A stretch of DNA of 64,000 bases from Prostheceraeus crozeri. Taxonomy: Eukaryota; Platyhelminthes; Polycladida; Euryleptidae. Shown here in pieces: positions 1-9,808 of this stretch (positions are counted from its first letter, which is position 1; each line of letters begins with the position of its first letter). A program made the translations under genes and the position numbers. Below the pieces are notes generated by a model. That model was not told the origin of the DNA. It ran no database searches and saw only the letters and a program-made list of their open reading frames with translations. The DNA lies in NCBI GenBank assembly GCA_907163375.1, contig CAJQUW010010273.1, forward strand, positions 372,001 through 436,000, given 5' to 3'.

Positions 1-114
1 ATCTCTACTCAATTGAGTGAAGATGTATCGTTTTTAAAGATTCATACCAGCAGTTTCAATTTGTGTTATGAACCAGAACTTTTTCACGCGGCTCTTTATA
101 TATAGAAATATGCC

Positions 115-462
115 TTACGGCCTAGAAATATGCTTTATAGGAATAATCGCTTTGACCACCTTCCACCTGTTTCTCTCCAATAGAGAAACATCGCGAAATA
201 ATGTAGCCAGCGGTAAATTGTTCAGAACAACTTCATCTGCATCTTCAATTTCAGTTCCATCTTCTTGTTGAATTCTAAACCTCACATGAACCATCGCATA
301 ACTCAAATCAATATAATCATCGCTAGCGCAAGGAATAACAAATTCAATAGGACCAGTATTCTCAGCTGTACGAGGATGATAATCTAAAATACTTGAACTA
401 AGAATATCTGTCTGTATTGCTTGTTGATCAAACAAACAAAAGCCTGAAGTTTTGCCCTCCAT
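115..462 (-). pseudogene. Major capsid protein (hexon-like), N-terminal part, element A
   Basis: This stretch aligns by eye with the N-terminal part of the capsid proteins at 11258-12543 and 51201-52480. The shared features are an FFD or LFD segment near the start, an Ile-rich beta-strand segment, a D-Y-I-D-L/V motif, and the pattern NLPLATLFRDVSL. In Polintons and adintoviruses this is the double jelly-roll major capsid protein. The core protein gene lies immediately upstream. The gene is incomplete in the window, and sequence at 1-114 shows no clear continuation. Confidence 0.7.
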
Positions 463-464
463 GA

Positions 465-929
465 TTAGAAGTCATGACAGCGTCGTCGTTTGGCACTTGA
501 TGAAAAATTACAGCGCGCGCGACGTTTGCGTGAATGCCTTTTCTTAGTTTTGTTTGAAGCTCGCTTCTTACCACCTCCGCCCTGTTTTCTTTCTTTTCTA
601 ACATTCATTCGTTTAGGTGCTTTCTTTTGATGAGTAGCATTAAAAGTTTTCTGTAATGTTCTTATACCGCGTTCCTTCCCACGATTCAGTAAAGTACTCT
701 TTACATTTTTTTCACTGGTAATATCATTAACAACATGACCAGCAAAGCCAAGAGCATTATTGAAAAAAGTTCGTTTTAAAGATCTTCCGACAGTAGATAA
801 GAGAGGTGCTACAACAGATTTCAGCGCACCAAATATGCTACCTCCACGTTGACGGCGGGTGCCGCTGTAAATTGCACCCACGCCACTTAGATAGGAGAGG
901 CGTGAATAAAACGATGCAGTCGGATTCAT
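465..929 (-). CDS. Basic virion core protein with GTRRQRGGSIFGAL motif (pVI/pX-like), element A
   Basis: This is a 154-residue open frame. The N-terminal third has a Tyr/Ser-rich start followed by SGTRRQRGGSIFGALK. That motif recurs in the B, C and D copies and resembles processing-site and amphipathic regions of adenovirus pVI and pX precursors. The C-terminal half is very rich in Lys and Arg, with KKR and RKRRAR clusters, as expected of a DNA-condensing or nuclear-targeted virion protein. It sits between integrase and capsid genes. The family link rests on the motif and on gene position; the exact molecular role is inferred. Confidence 0.65.
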   Translation of the reverse strand: MNPTASFYSRLSYLSGVGAIYSGTRRQRGGSIFGALKSVVAPLLSTVGRSLKRTFFNNALGFAGHVVNDITSEKNVKSTLLNRGKERGIRTLQKTFNATHQKKAPKRMNVRKERKQGGGGKKRASNKTKKRHSRKRRARCNFSSSAKRRRCHDF

Positions 930-999
930 AACTTAGACCTTGACATTACAAGTTATATCTTTGCATAAATCACTGACGATCGCGTAGATGAAAGATGTC

Positions 1000-2231
1000 T
1001 GCACGACGCATCCACGAGTTCATATTTAAAAGATAACCGACTCATTTAACACGACACCATTCTTCACCTTGTCGTTTCTCACTTCGAATGATTTTCTCTA
1101 CTAAATATGTTTCACTTTGAGTGACCAACTCAATCTCATCACGATAAAAGCTACCATCAATTTCTTCATTATCGTAATCTTTCAACTTTTAAGTTGTTGG
1201 GAAGTCTTTTTTATTGATACTTGAAAATGTGAAAATTTCTTCTGTCCATTTCGGGAGATAACCTTTGGCAAAAACACTCTTAACTTTTGATATGCGAACT
1301 TTATCACCTATTTTCACATCACTTTTTGCATTATTACGCTTGCGTTGGAATGTTTTACGCACTCTATCTACGTTGTCAGCATTCACATCCGCTGGTCTGA
1401 GTCCAATAGAACGATGAATAGAGTGAGTGTAGGCATGTAGCGTATCTTGTAGAATCTTTGTCCAATTTTGTGTTAAGTTGGCAGTGAAATGTCGCCACAA
1501 GCGATTTTTTAATGTGCGATCAAAACGTTCAACTAGTGCAGCCTTATAAGCACTCTTTGCACTAAACAGCTCAATATCATATCTCTCAAATAATCTTCCC
1601 ACATGCTGATTTTCGAACTCTTTTCCTTGATCACTCTGAATTCTTTTTGGAATACGACCCTCTTGGAAAATTGACTGGAATGTCTTTGCTACTCCTTTCC
1701 CTTCTTTAGTTTTTAATGGTTCAGCCCACGCATAACGCGAGAAAATATCAACTACGGTTAAGATAAAATTGTGTCCCGAGTTATGTTTCGAAATAGCAGC
1801 AATGTCACACAAATCTGCTTGCCACTGTTCATCAATGCCATGAGCAATATAATGACGGGTCCGGTACTTCTTTTTCGCTTATTTGTGGAGTGTATATGTA
1901 GCTTGACCCTTTAACCATTGTTTAACCTGTGAGTGTGGAAGACCGCTCGCTTTTGACAACTTCTTTATGGATGCAAATCCTGCTGGATGTTTTACATCAT
2001 TATATATTGACTTTAAAAGTTCACGTGATGACTGACTCATTCTTTTTCTTCTCATGTTTTTGCTTTCTTGTCTTTTTACACTTACAACAGCCACAAGATT
2101 TAGCAGATTTACATTCATGTCCACATTGCTAAGGAGTCTCACTGTAAGAGCTGGCACAGCAAGTACATGTTACATCAACATGCACCTCCGGCGGCTCATT
2201 ACATGGTATGCAACACATCTGCTTCATATTA
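1000..2231 (-). pseudogene. Retrovirus-type DDE integrase, element A
   Basis: The core domain at 1189-1812 shows the rve pattern: a first Asp in CDIAAIS, then LTVVDIFSRYAWAEPLK, a second Asp in QSDQGKEF, and the acidic residue in ALVERFDRTLK. The upstream part (1879-2157) has the Polinton integrase N-terminal signature ending in the pattern VKQWLKGQATYTLHK. A Cys-rich start (CCIPCNEP) near 2200 is shared with element D. Downstream, near 1040-1150, is a chromodomain-like remnant. In this family the enzyme inserts the element with 6-bp target duplications. The gene is interrupted. Confidence 0.8.
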
Positions 2232-2948
2232 ATAGTCTGAGAACATATATTTCCTTGGTGGAGATCTTCTACGTCTGTCTCTTCCTCTTGTTTGCCTGGA
2301 GGGTGCAGATCTACGTCGTTCCCTTCCTCTTGTTTTCTTAGTAAGTGTGGAGGGAGATGTAGAAGGTGAACTCTTAAACCAATTCCTTGGCATTGTAACA
2401 CTCCTAACTTTAGGAACAGAATTGACATTTGAAGTAGTATCAACTTCTGAAGTAGAATCAAGTTCTTTCAATGTTTCATTATTCAATGCAAATTTTGGAA
2501 CATTGTGCTTTTTCAATAGTTGAAGAAAATATGGCCACCGATGTGGGACATAACCTTGTCGACGTTTTCTACGCGTTGCATACTGAATCAAGTCTTCTTA
2601 ACGCGAAGCGCTAATAATTTTATCATCATCTGTAATGATTTCACCTCTGTCACTCACATTGAGATATGTTTCAATGCTGTTGAAAAGAGCTATTGCATGT
2701 GCACGAGATGCTAAAGGTGTAGCAGTCGAAACAGAGTCACGCATCACATTCTTCAAACTTTTCAATTCTTCAACAGTTTCTGATTGTAATAAAACTCCGC
2801 GACATGGATCTTTAATATGTGCATTTTCCTGATAATCCAGTTCTTTCTTACAAATTTGATTTGCTAGAGGTTACTTTACTTGCTGTAAAGCAGTCAATTG
2901 CACATATTCATCCTGAGGAATAACAATCATGCGAGAATAAGAACTCAT
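2229..2948 (-). pseudogene. Conserved IPQEEY-type Polinton protein, element A
   Basis: The gene appears to start near 2948 with a short N-terminus leading to VIPQDEYVQLT. This corresponds to VIPQEEYVQLTTLQ in B and C and to AIPQEEYIHLTTMQ in D. The C-terminal third contains a GW-x-YF-x-LL pattern and a basic Arg/Lys-rich tail. The protein is always found between the packaging ATPase and integrase genes in this window. I recognise it only as a recurring Polinton protein of unknown function; it could be a minor virion or DNA-associated protein. The gene is broken. Confidence 0.5.
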
Positions 2949-2959
2949 AGTTTGTAGAT

Positions 2960-3609
2960 AATCATACGCTTTTTCGAAATATCACTTCGAAATCTAAATT
3001 CTTCCGGACACTCTTGTGTAAAATCAATAAATAAGTAACCATGTGGTTTTTCAGTTGCTGCTTGAAAAATTTCAATTAAGGCTTTTGATCCTCTTGGCGA
3101 AACTTGTCGCGCAAAATTTCAAATTGACTTCTATCTCGTGGATTCTTAATAATAGCGTAATAGTGCGTATTCAGGTTTCGTGTGCGGGCTTCTTTCCCAT
3201 CAGGAAACAAATTTTGCGTGATATAGATTATGAAGCACCTTTTGTGATGTGCTACGCGAGTGAACATATCTGTAACGTCTCTAGAATTCTTGCTTTCCTT
3301 CAATGTATCATCCAATACAACGACATCGTTGGACTCTATCTTATCAGCTCGAATTATTCCTTCATTTCGAATAAAGTTACGACGTTGCAATTCCTGAAAG
3401 AGTGACGGCTGATAAATACCATAACACTAAATCACCCGATTGATAGGTTCCCTAAACAATTCTTTTCTTTTGTCTAGCAAATTCAGAGTGAAAACAGTTT
3501 TGCCTGCATGGGATAGACCTGATACAGTCAGAACTTTATCACATTGAAGTCTGAAATCCATTTTAATACTTTGGGATTCAATATTTGCATAATTAACGCT
3601 TAAAGCCAA
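2960..3609 (-). pseudogene. FtsK/HerA-type genome-packaging ATPase, element A
   Basis: A P-loop-like segment at the N-terminus (SGLSHAGKTVFTLNLL) corresponds to the intact Walker A GPSQSGKTTF of B and C. The Walker B region VVVLDDTLKESKNS and the later pattern FIIYITQNLFPDGKEARTRNLN match the other copies. In the family this ATPase pumps the genome into the capsid. The pX-like gene lies directly upstream. The gene is interrupted. Confidence 0.75.
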
Positions 3610-3943
3610 AGATATTACCCAATACGTCGCCTACTACAGGAGCTAACATCGGAAGTATTGCTGAAAGGAAACCGCCCTTTTGTGTTACAGTTTTCCTCTT
3701 TCTTTGAAGGGTGATTTTAGGATTGGAGATTAATCGTAATTTTGTAGTATATCGCTTAAGTAACTTTCGTTGTTGCGGTGATAATTTCTTTGTCCTCAAA
3801 CTTCTCACATGAGAAACAATTTCTCGAATAAATTTATCATTAGCATATCGTATTGCATTATATCGCTGATTTCCTTTCATTCGTTGAAGAGCTCGAATGA
3901 CCTCAGAAAATTTTGAAGACTTTCGACTTTTACGTTTCGCCAT
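3593..3943 (-). CDS. pX-like basic peptide precursor, element A
   Basis: The start is placed at the Met of MAKRKSRK (3943), because a basic start of this kind also opens the D copy; a longer frame runs to 4021. The body is Lys/Arg-rich. The C-terminus reads QKGGFLSAILPMLAPVVGDV and continues as a hydrophobic Gly/Ala-type tail, closely recalling adenovirus pX, where a basic stretch precedes RGGILPLLIPLIAA. In adenoviruses this precursor is cleaved by the viral protease at Gly-Gly sites. The homology claim rests on this motif and on position next to the ATPase gene. Confidence 0.65.
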   Translation of the reverse strand: MAKRKSRKSSKFSEVIRALQRMKGNQRYNAIRYANDKFIREIVSHVRSLRTKKLSPQQRKLLKRYTTKLRLISNPKITLQRKRKTVTQKGGFLSAILPMLAPVVGDVLGNIFGFKR

Positions 3944-3998
3944 TTTTCTCTTAACTTGATTGCAACTTGATTTTTCCACATTTGCATAGGTGCTAACT

Positions 3999-4205
3999 CT
4001 AATGACAGAAGTGACACTCAAAATGAGCTATATCACAGTGACTGCATTGGCAAAGTTGAATACAGTATCGTATGAAAAAGCGCTGGCAGAAAGCATGCTT
4101 ACATCTCTTAAAGATGCGTTTTTCACTTCCATCCTTTCGCTTACATACATCGCACATATTTTCACTCTTGCTAACAACTTCTAAAGCAAGTATTTTTGAA
4201 GACAT
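3999..4205 (-). CDS. Short Cys/His-rich ORF, possible RING-like remnant, element A
   Basis: This is a 68-residue frame with CDVCKRKDG, a CKHAFC segment and several further Cys/His pairs. The spacing C-x2-C then C-x-H-x3-C is RING-like. Its position beyond the pX-like gene is where B, C and D carry their UBA-RING proteins, but no UBA part is seen here and the similarity is weak. It may be an unrelated zinc-binding protein. Confidence 0.35.
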   Translation of the reverse strand: MSSKILALEVVSKSENMCDVCKRKDGSEKRIFKRCKHAFCQRFFIRYCIQLCQCSHCDIAHFECHFCH

Positions 4206-4217
4206 GAACTTGCTAGC

Positions 4218-4556
4218 CTATTCTAGATAATAGACACATGTGCAGAAGGAATATACTTCGAGAGTAAGCAGACACAACTCGAAAAACGTATTCTCCTTAG
4301 TAGGATCATTGCAAAAGATACATACAATATTAGAAGCTGCTAACCATCTTTTAAAGTCAATAAGAAGAGCACAATCATTGGAAAAGCCATAGTCTTGCAA
4401 GTGTTGCTGATGAAGTCCATGGATGTGTTTTCTCGCCCAGCTATCAGCGTTGGGATCACACTTGGCATGTTGATGGTAGACACTAACAATTTGATACGAC
4501 CAATTGTCCATAGCAATAGCACTGAGTTCCTGTACAGGTTCACCCTCACAATCCAT
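4218..4556 (-). pseudogene. DEDDh-type exonuclease-like protein, N-terminal part, element A
   Basis: The frame opens with MDCEGEPVQELSAIAMD. The spacing of acidic residues matches exonuclease motif I of the DEDD superfamily (D-x-E followed by a hydrophobic strand). Further on are HIHGLHQQHL and LLIDFKRWL, then an FCNDP-x-KEN segment. Proteins with this start are, to my memory, recurrent in invertebrate repeat-rich genomes. The later catalytic segments are not evident, so the reading is tentative. It lies between the Cys-rich ORF and the mariner. Confidence 0.4.
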
Positions 4557-4617
4557 AAAAATGATGATAGATGACTAAAAAGGAAATTACAAATTTATAC
4601 TCATCTGATGAAGAGTC

Positions 4618-4987
4618 CTATAACATATTACAAAATGATGAAGTACATCGATGCTGTTCACGACAAAATAAACAAATAACAGGATGGCAGCGAAGAAGTA
4701 AAATGTATCTGATAAGTCCACGTCTACGACACTCAAAGCACATGAGCGAATTGTCATAAGGTAGAGGTAGGTAAGGACTACTGATTCTTCTTCTTTGGCC
4801 TGCGTTTAGCGGAAGCATTGTTCTTTGACTTGCTCTTTGTACCGCTCTTGTTGAGGATTAGATCAATAATGTCATGAACGTCTGGTTGCTTTGGTATATA
4901 TAGGATGGATTGAGCATGCATCGCTATAGAGGCCAATTTGTTGTGCTGGTGATAGCCATAATACAGGGTCATTTTAAAGGAACGCAA
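4618..4987 (-). other. Small overlapping ORFs of unknown function beside the mariner junction
   Basis: Two short minus-strand frames occur here. One (4618-4818) has four C-x2-C-like pairs, including CFECRRRG and CLFCREQHRC. The other (4778-4987) ends in a Lys-rich nuclear-type tail and begins inside the mariner terminus. Neither resembles a family I know. They may be remnants of the terminal accessory region of element A. Confidence 0.25.
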
Positions 4988-6371
4988 CTTTTTGTTTGAT
5001 TGCTATGCCGTCAAATGATGAGATATCTACACATCATTTCTATTTTTAGACTTAGCACGTAGTCGGATTCTTATATGCCACATACCTTGCAGATAAGCTA
5101 TTTCTATTTTCCCCAGCGTCCAATTCAAATGTCTCGCATCGAGCTCCATGATAGAATTCTGATCGTTGAGTTGTACTACGAAAATGGGCGAAGTTTTGCT
5201 GCTGCCTTAAGACGATTCTCGACGATTAAATGTTTGAAAACAAAATCTGAAGCCCCATCGTTATCCACTGTGTGTGCATTAATCGAGAGGTTTCAGACAA
5301 CTGGCAAGGTCGTCGATCTGCCAAAATCAGGCAGACCTCGTGTGAGTGACGAGCACATCGAACATGTTGCAGAACGTGTGGCTACCTCATCCGGAAGAGC
5401 GAGCATTGCCAAAGTCAGCAAGGACGTTGGCATTAGTCAAGCAAGTGCCCCAAAAATATTGAAATGCCACCTGCGGATGCATCCATACCGAATTCATTTT
5501 GTGCAGCAGTTGACTTTGGACTGTACAAAGAGATTGAACTTTTCCTCATCAATGTTACAGCAGTTTTCTGAAAATGACCAATTTCTTAACAACATCTTAT
5601 GGACTGATGAAGATCATTTTCATCTCTCCGGGGCAGTTAACTCGTGGAACATACGAATATGGTCAACCAACAATCCATATGAAATCCAAGGACAGCCACT
5701 TCATTCTCCGAAATTAACTGTTTGGGCTGGATTTACCCACAGCGTCTTGCTTCCTCCATTCTTCTTTGACGATGTTGACGGCAGAACAGTAACTGTGAAC
5801 TCCGCACGATACCAGCAAGTGATCACCGATCATGTGAAACCTAATTTGACCCAGAGAAGAATGTTGAAGAAGACATGGTTGCAACAGGATGGTGCACCAC
5901 CTCACACATCAAACGCTAGTAAGCTGACTCTGAGATCAATCTTTCAGGAGAAAGTCATCTCCAAGGGATTTCCCACGGAGTGGCCTCCAAGAAGCCCTGA
6001 CTTAAATCCGTGTGACTCTTGGTTGTGGGGATATTTGAAAGCCAATGTACGCACTCCTTCTCCGCGTTCTTTGGAGGAACTGAAAGAAAGGATACGGGCG
6101 GCTATGAATGACATTTCGATCAGGATGCTTCAAGCAACATGTGAATCAGTCCCTATGCGATTTCAATACTGTATTGAAAGGAAAGGTAACCACATTAACC
6201 CAAAATATAATTGATTCATATAAAATCTCGCTTCTTTTCTGCTGTTACACATATATTTTTAGCAAATCCGATAATCCTAGGTTCCCAAAAATGTAAGGTA
6301 CTACATTCACAGCTTCTTTTTTAACCATTTCACATTCTTATGAAAACTTCGGTTTCTTTAAAATGACCCTC
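4964..6371 (+). mobile_element. Tc1/mariner-superfamily transposon (DD41D type), full length
   Basis: The element is about 1.4 kb. Its left end at 4964 begins CAGGGTCATTTTAAAGGAA. Its right end closes with TTCTTTAAAATGACCCTC at 6371, an inverted repeat of the left end with a few differences. A TA precedes the left end at 4962-4963; the base pair after the right end is no longer TA. It carries one long transposase frame. It is inserted between the accessory genes and the terminal-repeat remnant of element A, so it is younger than A. Confidence 0.85.
5129..6214 (+). CDS. Mariner-like transposase (DD41D signature)
   Basis: The frame is open from 5075, but the Met at 5129 (MSRIELHDR) is the likelier start for this family, giving about 361 residues. 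An N-terminal helix-turn-helix region (about residues 5-110) includes the linker KSGRPRVSDEH. The DDE domain shows a first Asp in ILWTDEDHFHLSG, a second in WLQQDGAPPHTS, and a third in SPDLNPCDSWLWG. I count 41 residues between the second and third Asp, the spacing of the rosa/DD41D group. No internal stop is present, so the transposase may be intact. The enzyme would cut and paste the element into TA sites. Confidence 0.85.
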   Translation: MSRIELHDRILIVELYYENGRSFAAALRRFSTIKCLKTKSEAPSLSTVCALIERFQTTGKVVDLPKSGRPRVSDEHIEHVAERVATSSGRASIAKVSKDVGISQASAPKILKCHLRMHPYRIHFVQQLTLDCTKRLNFSSSMLQQFSENDQFLNNILWTDEDHFHLSGAVNSWNIRIWSTNNPYEIQGQPLHSPKLTVWAGFTHSVLLPPFFFDDVDGRTVTVNSARYQQVITDHVKPNLTQRRMLKKTWLQQDGAPPHTSNASKLTLRSIFQEKVISKGFPTEWPPRSPDLNPCDSWLWGYLKANVRTPSPRSLEELKERIRAAMNDISIRMLQATCESVPMRFQYCIERKGNHINPKYN

Positions 6372-6834
6372 AACGAGCTATTGCACAACGAGCTATTGCA
6401 CAACTTTCTACGATCTCTAGAACCAAGGTTGGAAGAAACGCTGCCGAGGGGGGGGGTCGAAGCACTTCGTTGTTTGGCCTACGACTTTTCAAACAAGTCT
6501 CCTAGACCCAAAATTGGACAAAAAAGTCCAAATCCGCCGTCCATTTTCACGTACGAGGCTTCGTTTTGCCGCTACAGCCAGTTTCTCACTCTAAAACACA
6601 CCTAAACCACACCTACACCCAAGAAACACAACATATCAACCCAGAATTTCATCATGAAACCAAATCTAAACACAAATCAAACCTACTACCATCCCTACAA
6701 ACCAAAAACAAAGACCGCCGCCCAAGAACATCCACGACGGTCGACTAAAACACACCCGGCCGGTCGACCCAGAACTACACCAACCCAACTCGCGCTCCAG
6801 AGATGGGGGCTCTGTGCGCAGTTGGGAGGATTCC
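6372..6834. repeat. Terminal-repeat fragment related to the D termini, plus C-rich filler
   Basis: From 6380 the sequence carries GAGCTATTGCACAAC, a TTGGAAG motif, a G-run and CCTAGACCCAAAATTGG. The same motifs occur in the same order in the right terminus of D (59,480-59,900). An 18-bp unit is tandemly doubled at 6373-6405. From about 6600 to 6834 the sequence is C-rich on this strand and matches nothing else I see. The likely reading is the outer terminus of element A abutting truncated element B. Confidence 0.6.
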
Positions 6835-9567
6835 TTACTACTATCAGAAAACTATCAAGATTATATAGAAAAATAAATAGAAGATACAAACATTTCTGCG
6901 ATCGATGTACCCAATCGTTTACATATAAGACAACTTTCGAGCGACATTATCAATTTTGTGTTCGTGGAAAGGCACAAATAGAAAGAATGCCCAAACAACT
7001 TGAGGTAAGCACAAGTAGCATGGAATATAAATTAAGTCCTCTTTTAGTTGTTTATGCAGATATAGAGTGTTACATCGACAATAAAGTACACAAACCGGCA
7101 GCAGTTGGTGCTTGTCATGTTTGGCATAAAGCTCTCCAGTCCAGATTTGAAAACAAATATTATGTCTTCAAAGGAGAGAATTGTATTATGGACTTCTTGG
7201 ATCACCTAGAAAATACAGCTCAAAACTTATATGATGATCAGCGTGCAATAAGCCGGCAACCAATGTCTCTTTCTTCTGATGAAGAAGAAAAACATAAAAA
7301 TGTAAAAAATTGTAATAAATGTAAAGCTGCTTTTAGTGATGATTGCATAAAAGTGAGAGATCACGATCATCTAACAGGAAGATATAGACAAACAATATGC
7401 AGTAAATGCAATCTTCGATTAAAACTAAATAGGCGGGAACTGCCCATCTTCTTCCATCATTTTAAGAATCATGATAGTCGTATCGTTTGTTATAAGGCAA
7501 TTGGAAAGAAGAAGTCATGGAAATTGGAAGTAGTAGCAGCAACAGCTGAAAAGCATATAACTCTATCCGCCAGCGTCCCTGTGAACGAATACAAAGGAAA
7601 AACAATCTACTTCAAGTTAAAATTCTTAGATTCTTATCAATTTTTAAGTGCATCATTGAGTGAGTTAGCAAGAGGATTGCAAATTTATGAACATGTAGAA
7701 AACTAAGAAATGAATTTCCCCTGTTAACAGATGATATTCTTTATCAAAAGGGAGTGTTTCCCTACTGTTATTTCAAAAGTCTAAATACATTGTCAGAAAA
7801 AGTCTACCACCACAATGTGAATTTTATAATGATCTCACTCGTGAACATTGTTCAGATGAAGAATATGAGCACGCTAGTAATGCGTGGTTTGCTTTCAATT
7901 GTAGCAATTTAGGTGATTACATGCTTGCATAATATGACACTGGATGTATTATTACTGGCAGATATTTTTGAAGTTCTTAGGTCACTAAGTGGAGATGAAG
8001 TAGATCCTGTACATTTCGTTAGCCTTCCACATCTTAGGTTTACTTCAGCTTTAAATTTGACATCTAATGGTCATCCACACTACATACAAGATGAAAATAT
8101 GTACAATCTATTTGAATGAGGAATTAGAGGGGGTATGACTTTTACGAACATTCACAGAGCACGTGCACGTATTTCGGAATTACAAAGCAATACAAGTGAA
8201 AGTCGTCACTTATCTCGCATCGACGTCAATAACCTTTGCGGTTCTTCGCTCAGCGAGAGTCTACCACATTCAAATTTTAAATGGTTGAATGATAGTGAAG
8301 TAAGCTATTTTCTAAACGAAGAAAATAGACAAGCTATCGATGATGATGGTGAAATTGGCTATATTTTTGATTTGAACTTGGAATATCCTGCAAACATACA
8401 TGATGACACTGCCGATTTCCCATTGGCGCCAGAGATGCAGACCGTAGAGCAAAATATGTTCTCAACTTGTATGAAGGAGTTACATAGGAAAATAAGACCA
8501 GACACTAAATTCAGTTCAACTAAAAAACTCTTGCTTCATCAATTCAATAGAGAAAATTATGTTGTACACCATTCAATATTAAAATTTTATTTATCCATGG
8601 GTATGAAAATCACAGAAATTCACAGCGGCATAAAGTTCACACAAAAGCTATGGTTGAAAACGTACATTGATATGAATTCACAAAAGAGAGCTCAATCAAG
8701 CACCAACTTTGAAAAGTCATTTTATAAGTTGACAAATAATTCTTTATATGGCAAAACAATGGAAAATGTAAGACGAAGGAGAAAATTCAAATTAGCAAAC
8801 AGCGTGGAACAATGTCGAAAATTATCAAATCATCCTCTCTATGTACAGCATAAGATATTTGATGAAGATCTAGTTGGCATGGAAATGTATAAACCTTCAA
8901 TAATGTTGAATAAATTGATTTATGTTGGTCAAGCAGTACTTGACTATAGCAAATTGGAAATGTACCACTTATACTACAATGATTTGAAAAGATGCCCACT
9001 GATTAATAGAACGCGGCTTTGTGGAGGTGATACCGATAGTTTTTTCCTATGTTTGTACATCTCACCATCTGTCCACCTGGAAGATATACTTCTATACTTC
9101 GGTGAAAAGTTTGACTCTTCAAACTATGACAGTCATCACCGACGATACTCAGCTACAAACAAAGCTAGATTAGGTTGTTTTAAGGATGAGTGTGCGGGAA
9201 GTTGCTTGAGGAAATGATCTTGCTAAAACCAAAAATGTATTCAATGAAATATCTAGATTCAACTTGTGATAGCATCAAGCGGGCAAAAGGAGTGCAGAGA
9301 GCTGCTGTTAAAAAATTACATCATAATGATTATAGGACTGTGCACTACAGTGAGAAAGATACAAGTGAGGAAATGACAATTATAAATTCTAAAAATCACG
9401 TAGTCACTACAAAATCATTTAGAAAGCGAGGACTTTCACTTTGGGAGGATAAGCGCTGTTGGTTAAATAAAAATCTATCTCTACCATATGGACACTATAG
9501 TTTAGGACTTCCCCCACCTTCAAAGAGAAGGAGATGCCTTCCTGCTACAGGTGACGTAGAAGTTTAA
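6835..9567 (+). pseudogene. Protein-primed family B DNA polymerase (PolB), 5'-truncated, element B
   Basis: The region encodes a Cys/His finger (FCDRCTQSFTYKTTFERH). The exonuclease motif follows in VVYADIECYID, then a zinc-like C-x2-C module ending in VRDHDHLTGRYRQT. Polymerase motif A lies in IDVNNLCGSSLSESLPHSN, motif B in LTNNSLYGKTMENVR, and motif C in GGDTDSFFL. In this family the enzyme replicates the linear genome by protein priming. An AATAAA signal lies at about 9576. Compared with element C, the N-terminal zinc-finger region is absent because the element is cut here. The gene is interrupted a few times. Confidence 0.85.
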
Positions 9568-9653
9568 GAAATTTAATAAAGTAAACTGACCAATCACTAC
9601 ATTTCTGCGTAGTCATGCTTACTAATATATATGTAGATTAAATATAAAATGAA

Positions 9654-9753
9654 ATTTCTACATTTTTCCGATGTGTAGAAATAATTACTAAAACATAGGT
9701 AGTCCTACTATGAATTGAAGACGTAGCACTCAACATCATTCCGATATGTTGAG
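9654..9753. promoter_or_regulatory. Conserved hairpins between PolB and the PC4-like gene (element B)
   Basis: Two short palindromes are visible. At 9655-9681, TTTCTACA pairs with TGTAGAAA around a loop containing TTCCGAT. At 9729-9753, CTCAACAT pairs with ATGTTGAG around CATTCCGAT. Equivalent hairpins, with the same stems and loop core, lie at the matching place in element C. A weaker third candidate is near 9597-9614. Confidence 0.6.
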
Positions 9754-9808
9754 ATGTAAAATAGCAAGCTTTATGCAAACAAATAAATTTAGGTTTATAT
9801 TTGAAAAC

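Larger units (their letters stand above)
1..6830 (-). mobile_element. Element A: truncated Polinton-class fossil
   Basis: The block holds minus-strand genes in the transcription order exonuclease-like ORF, Cys-rich ORF, pX-like peptide, packaging ATPase, IPQEEY protein, retrovirus-type integrase, basic core protein and major capsid protein. The window begins inside the capsid gene, so the rest of the element lies outside. The core gene directly follows the integrase gene, as in element D and unlike B and C, so A belongs to the D lineage. Sequence at 6372-6600 resembles the right terminal repeat of D and is probably A's own terminus, split from the genes by a mariner insertion. The element is broken, with roughly ten interruptions visible, and looks old. 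Confidence 0.8.
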
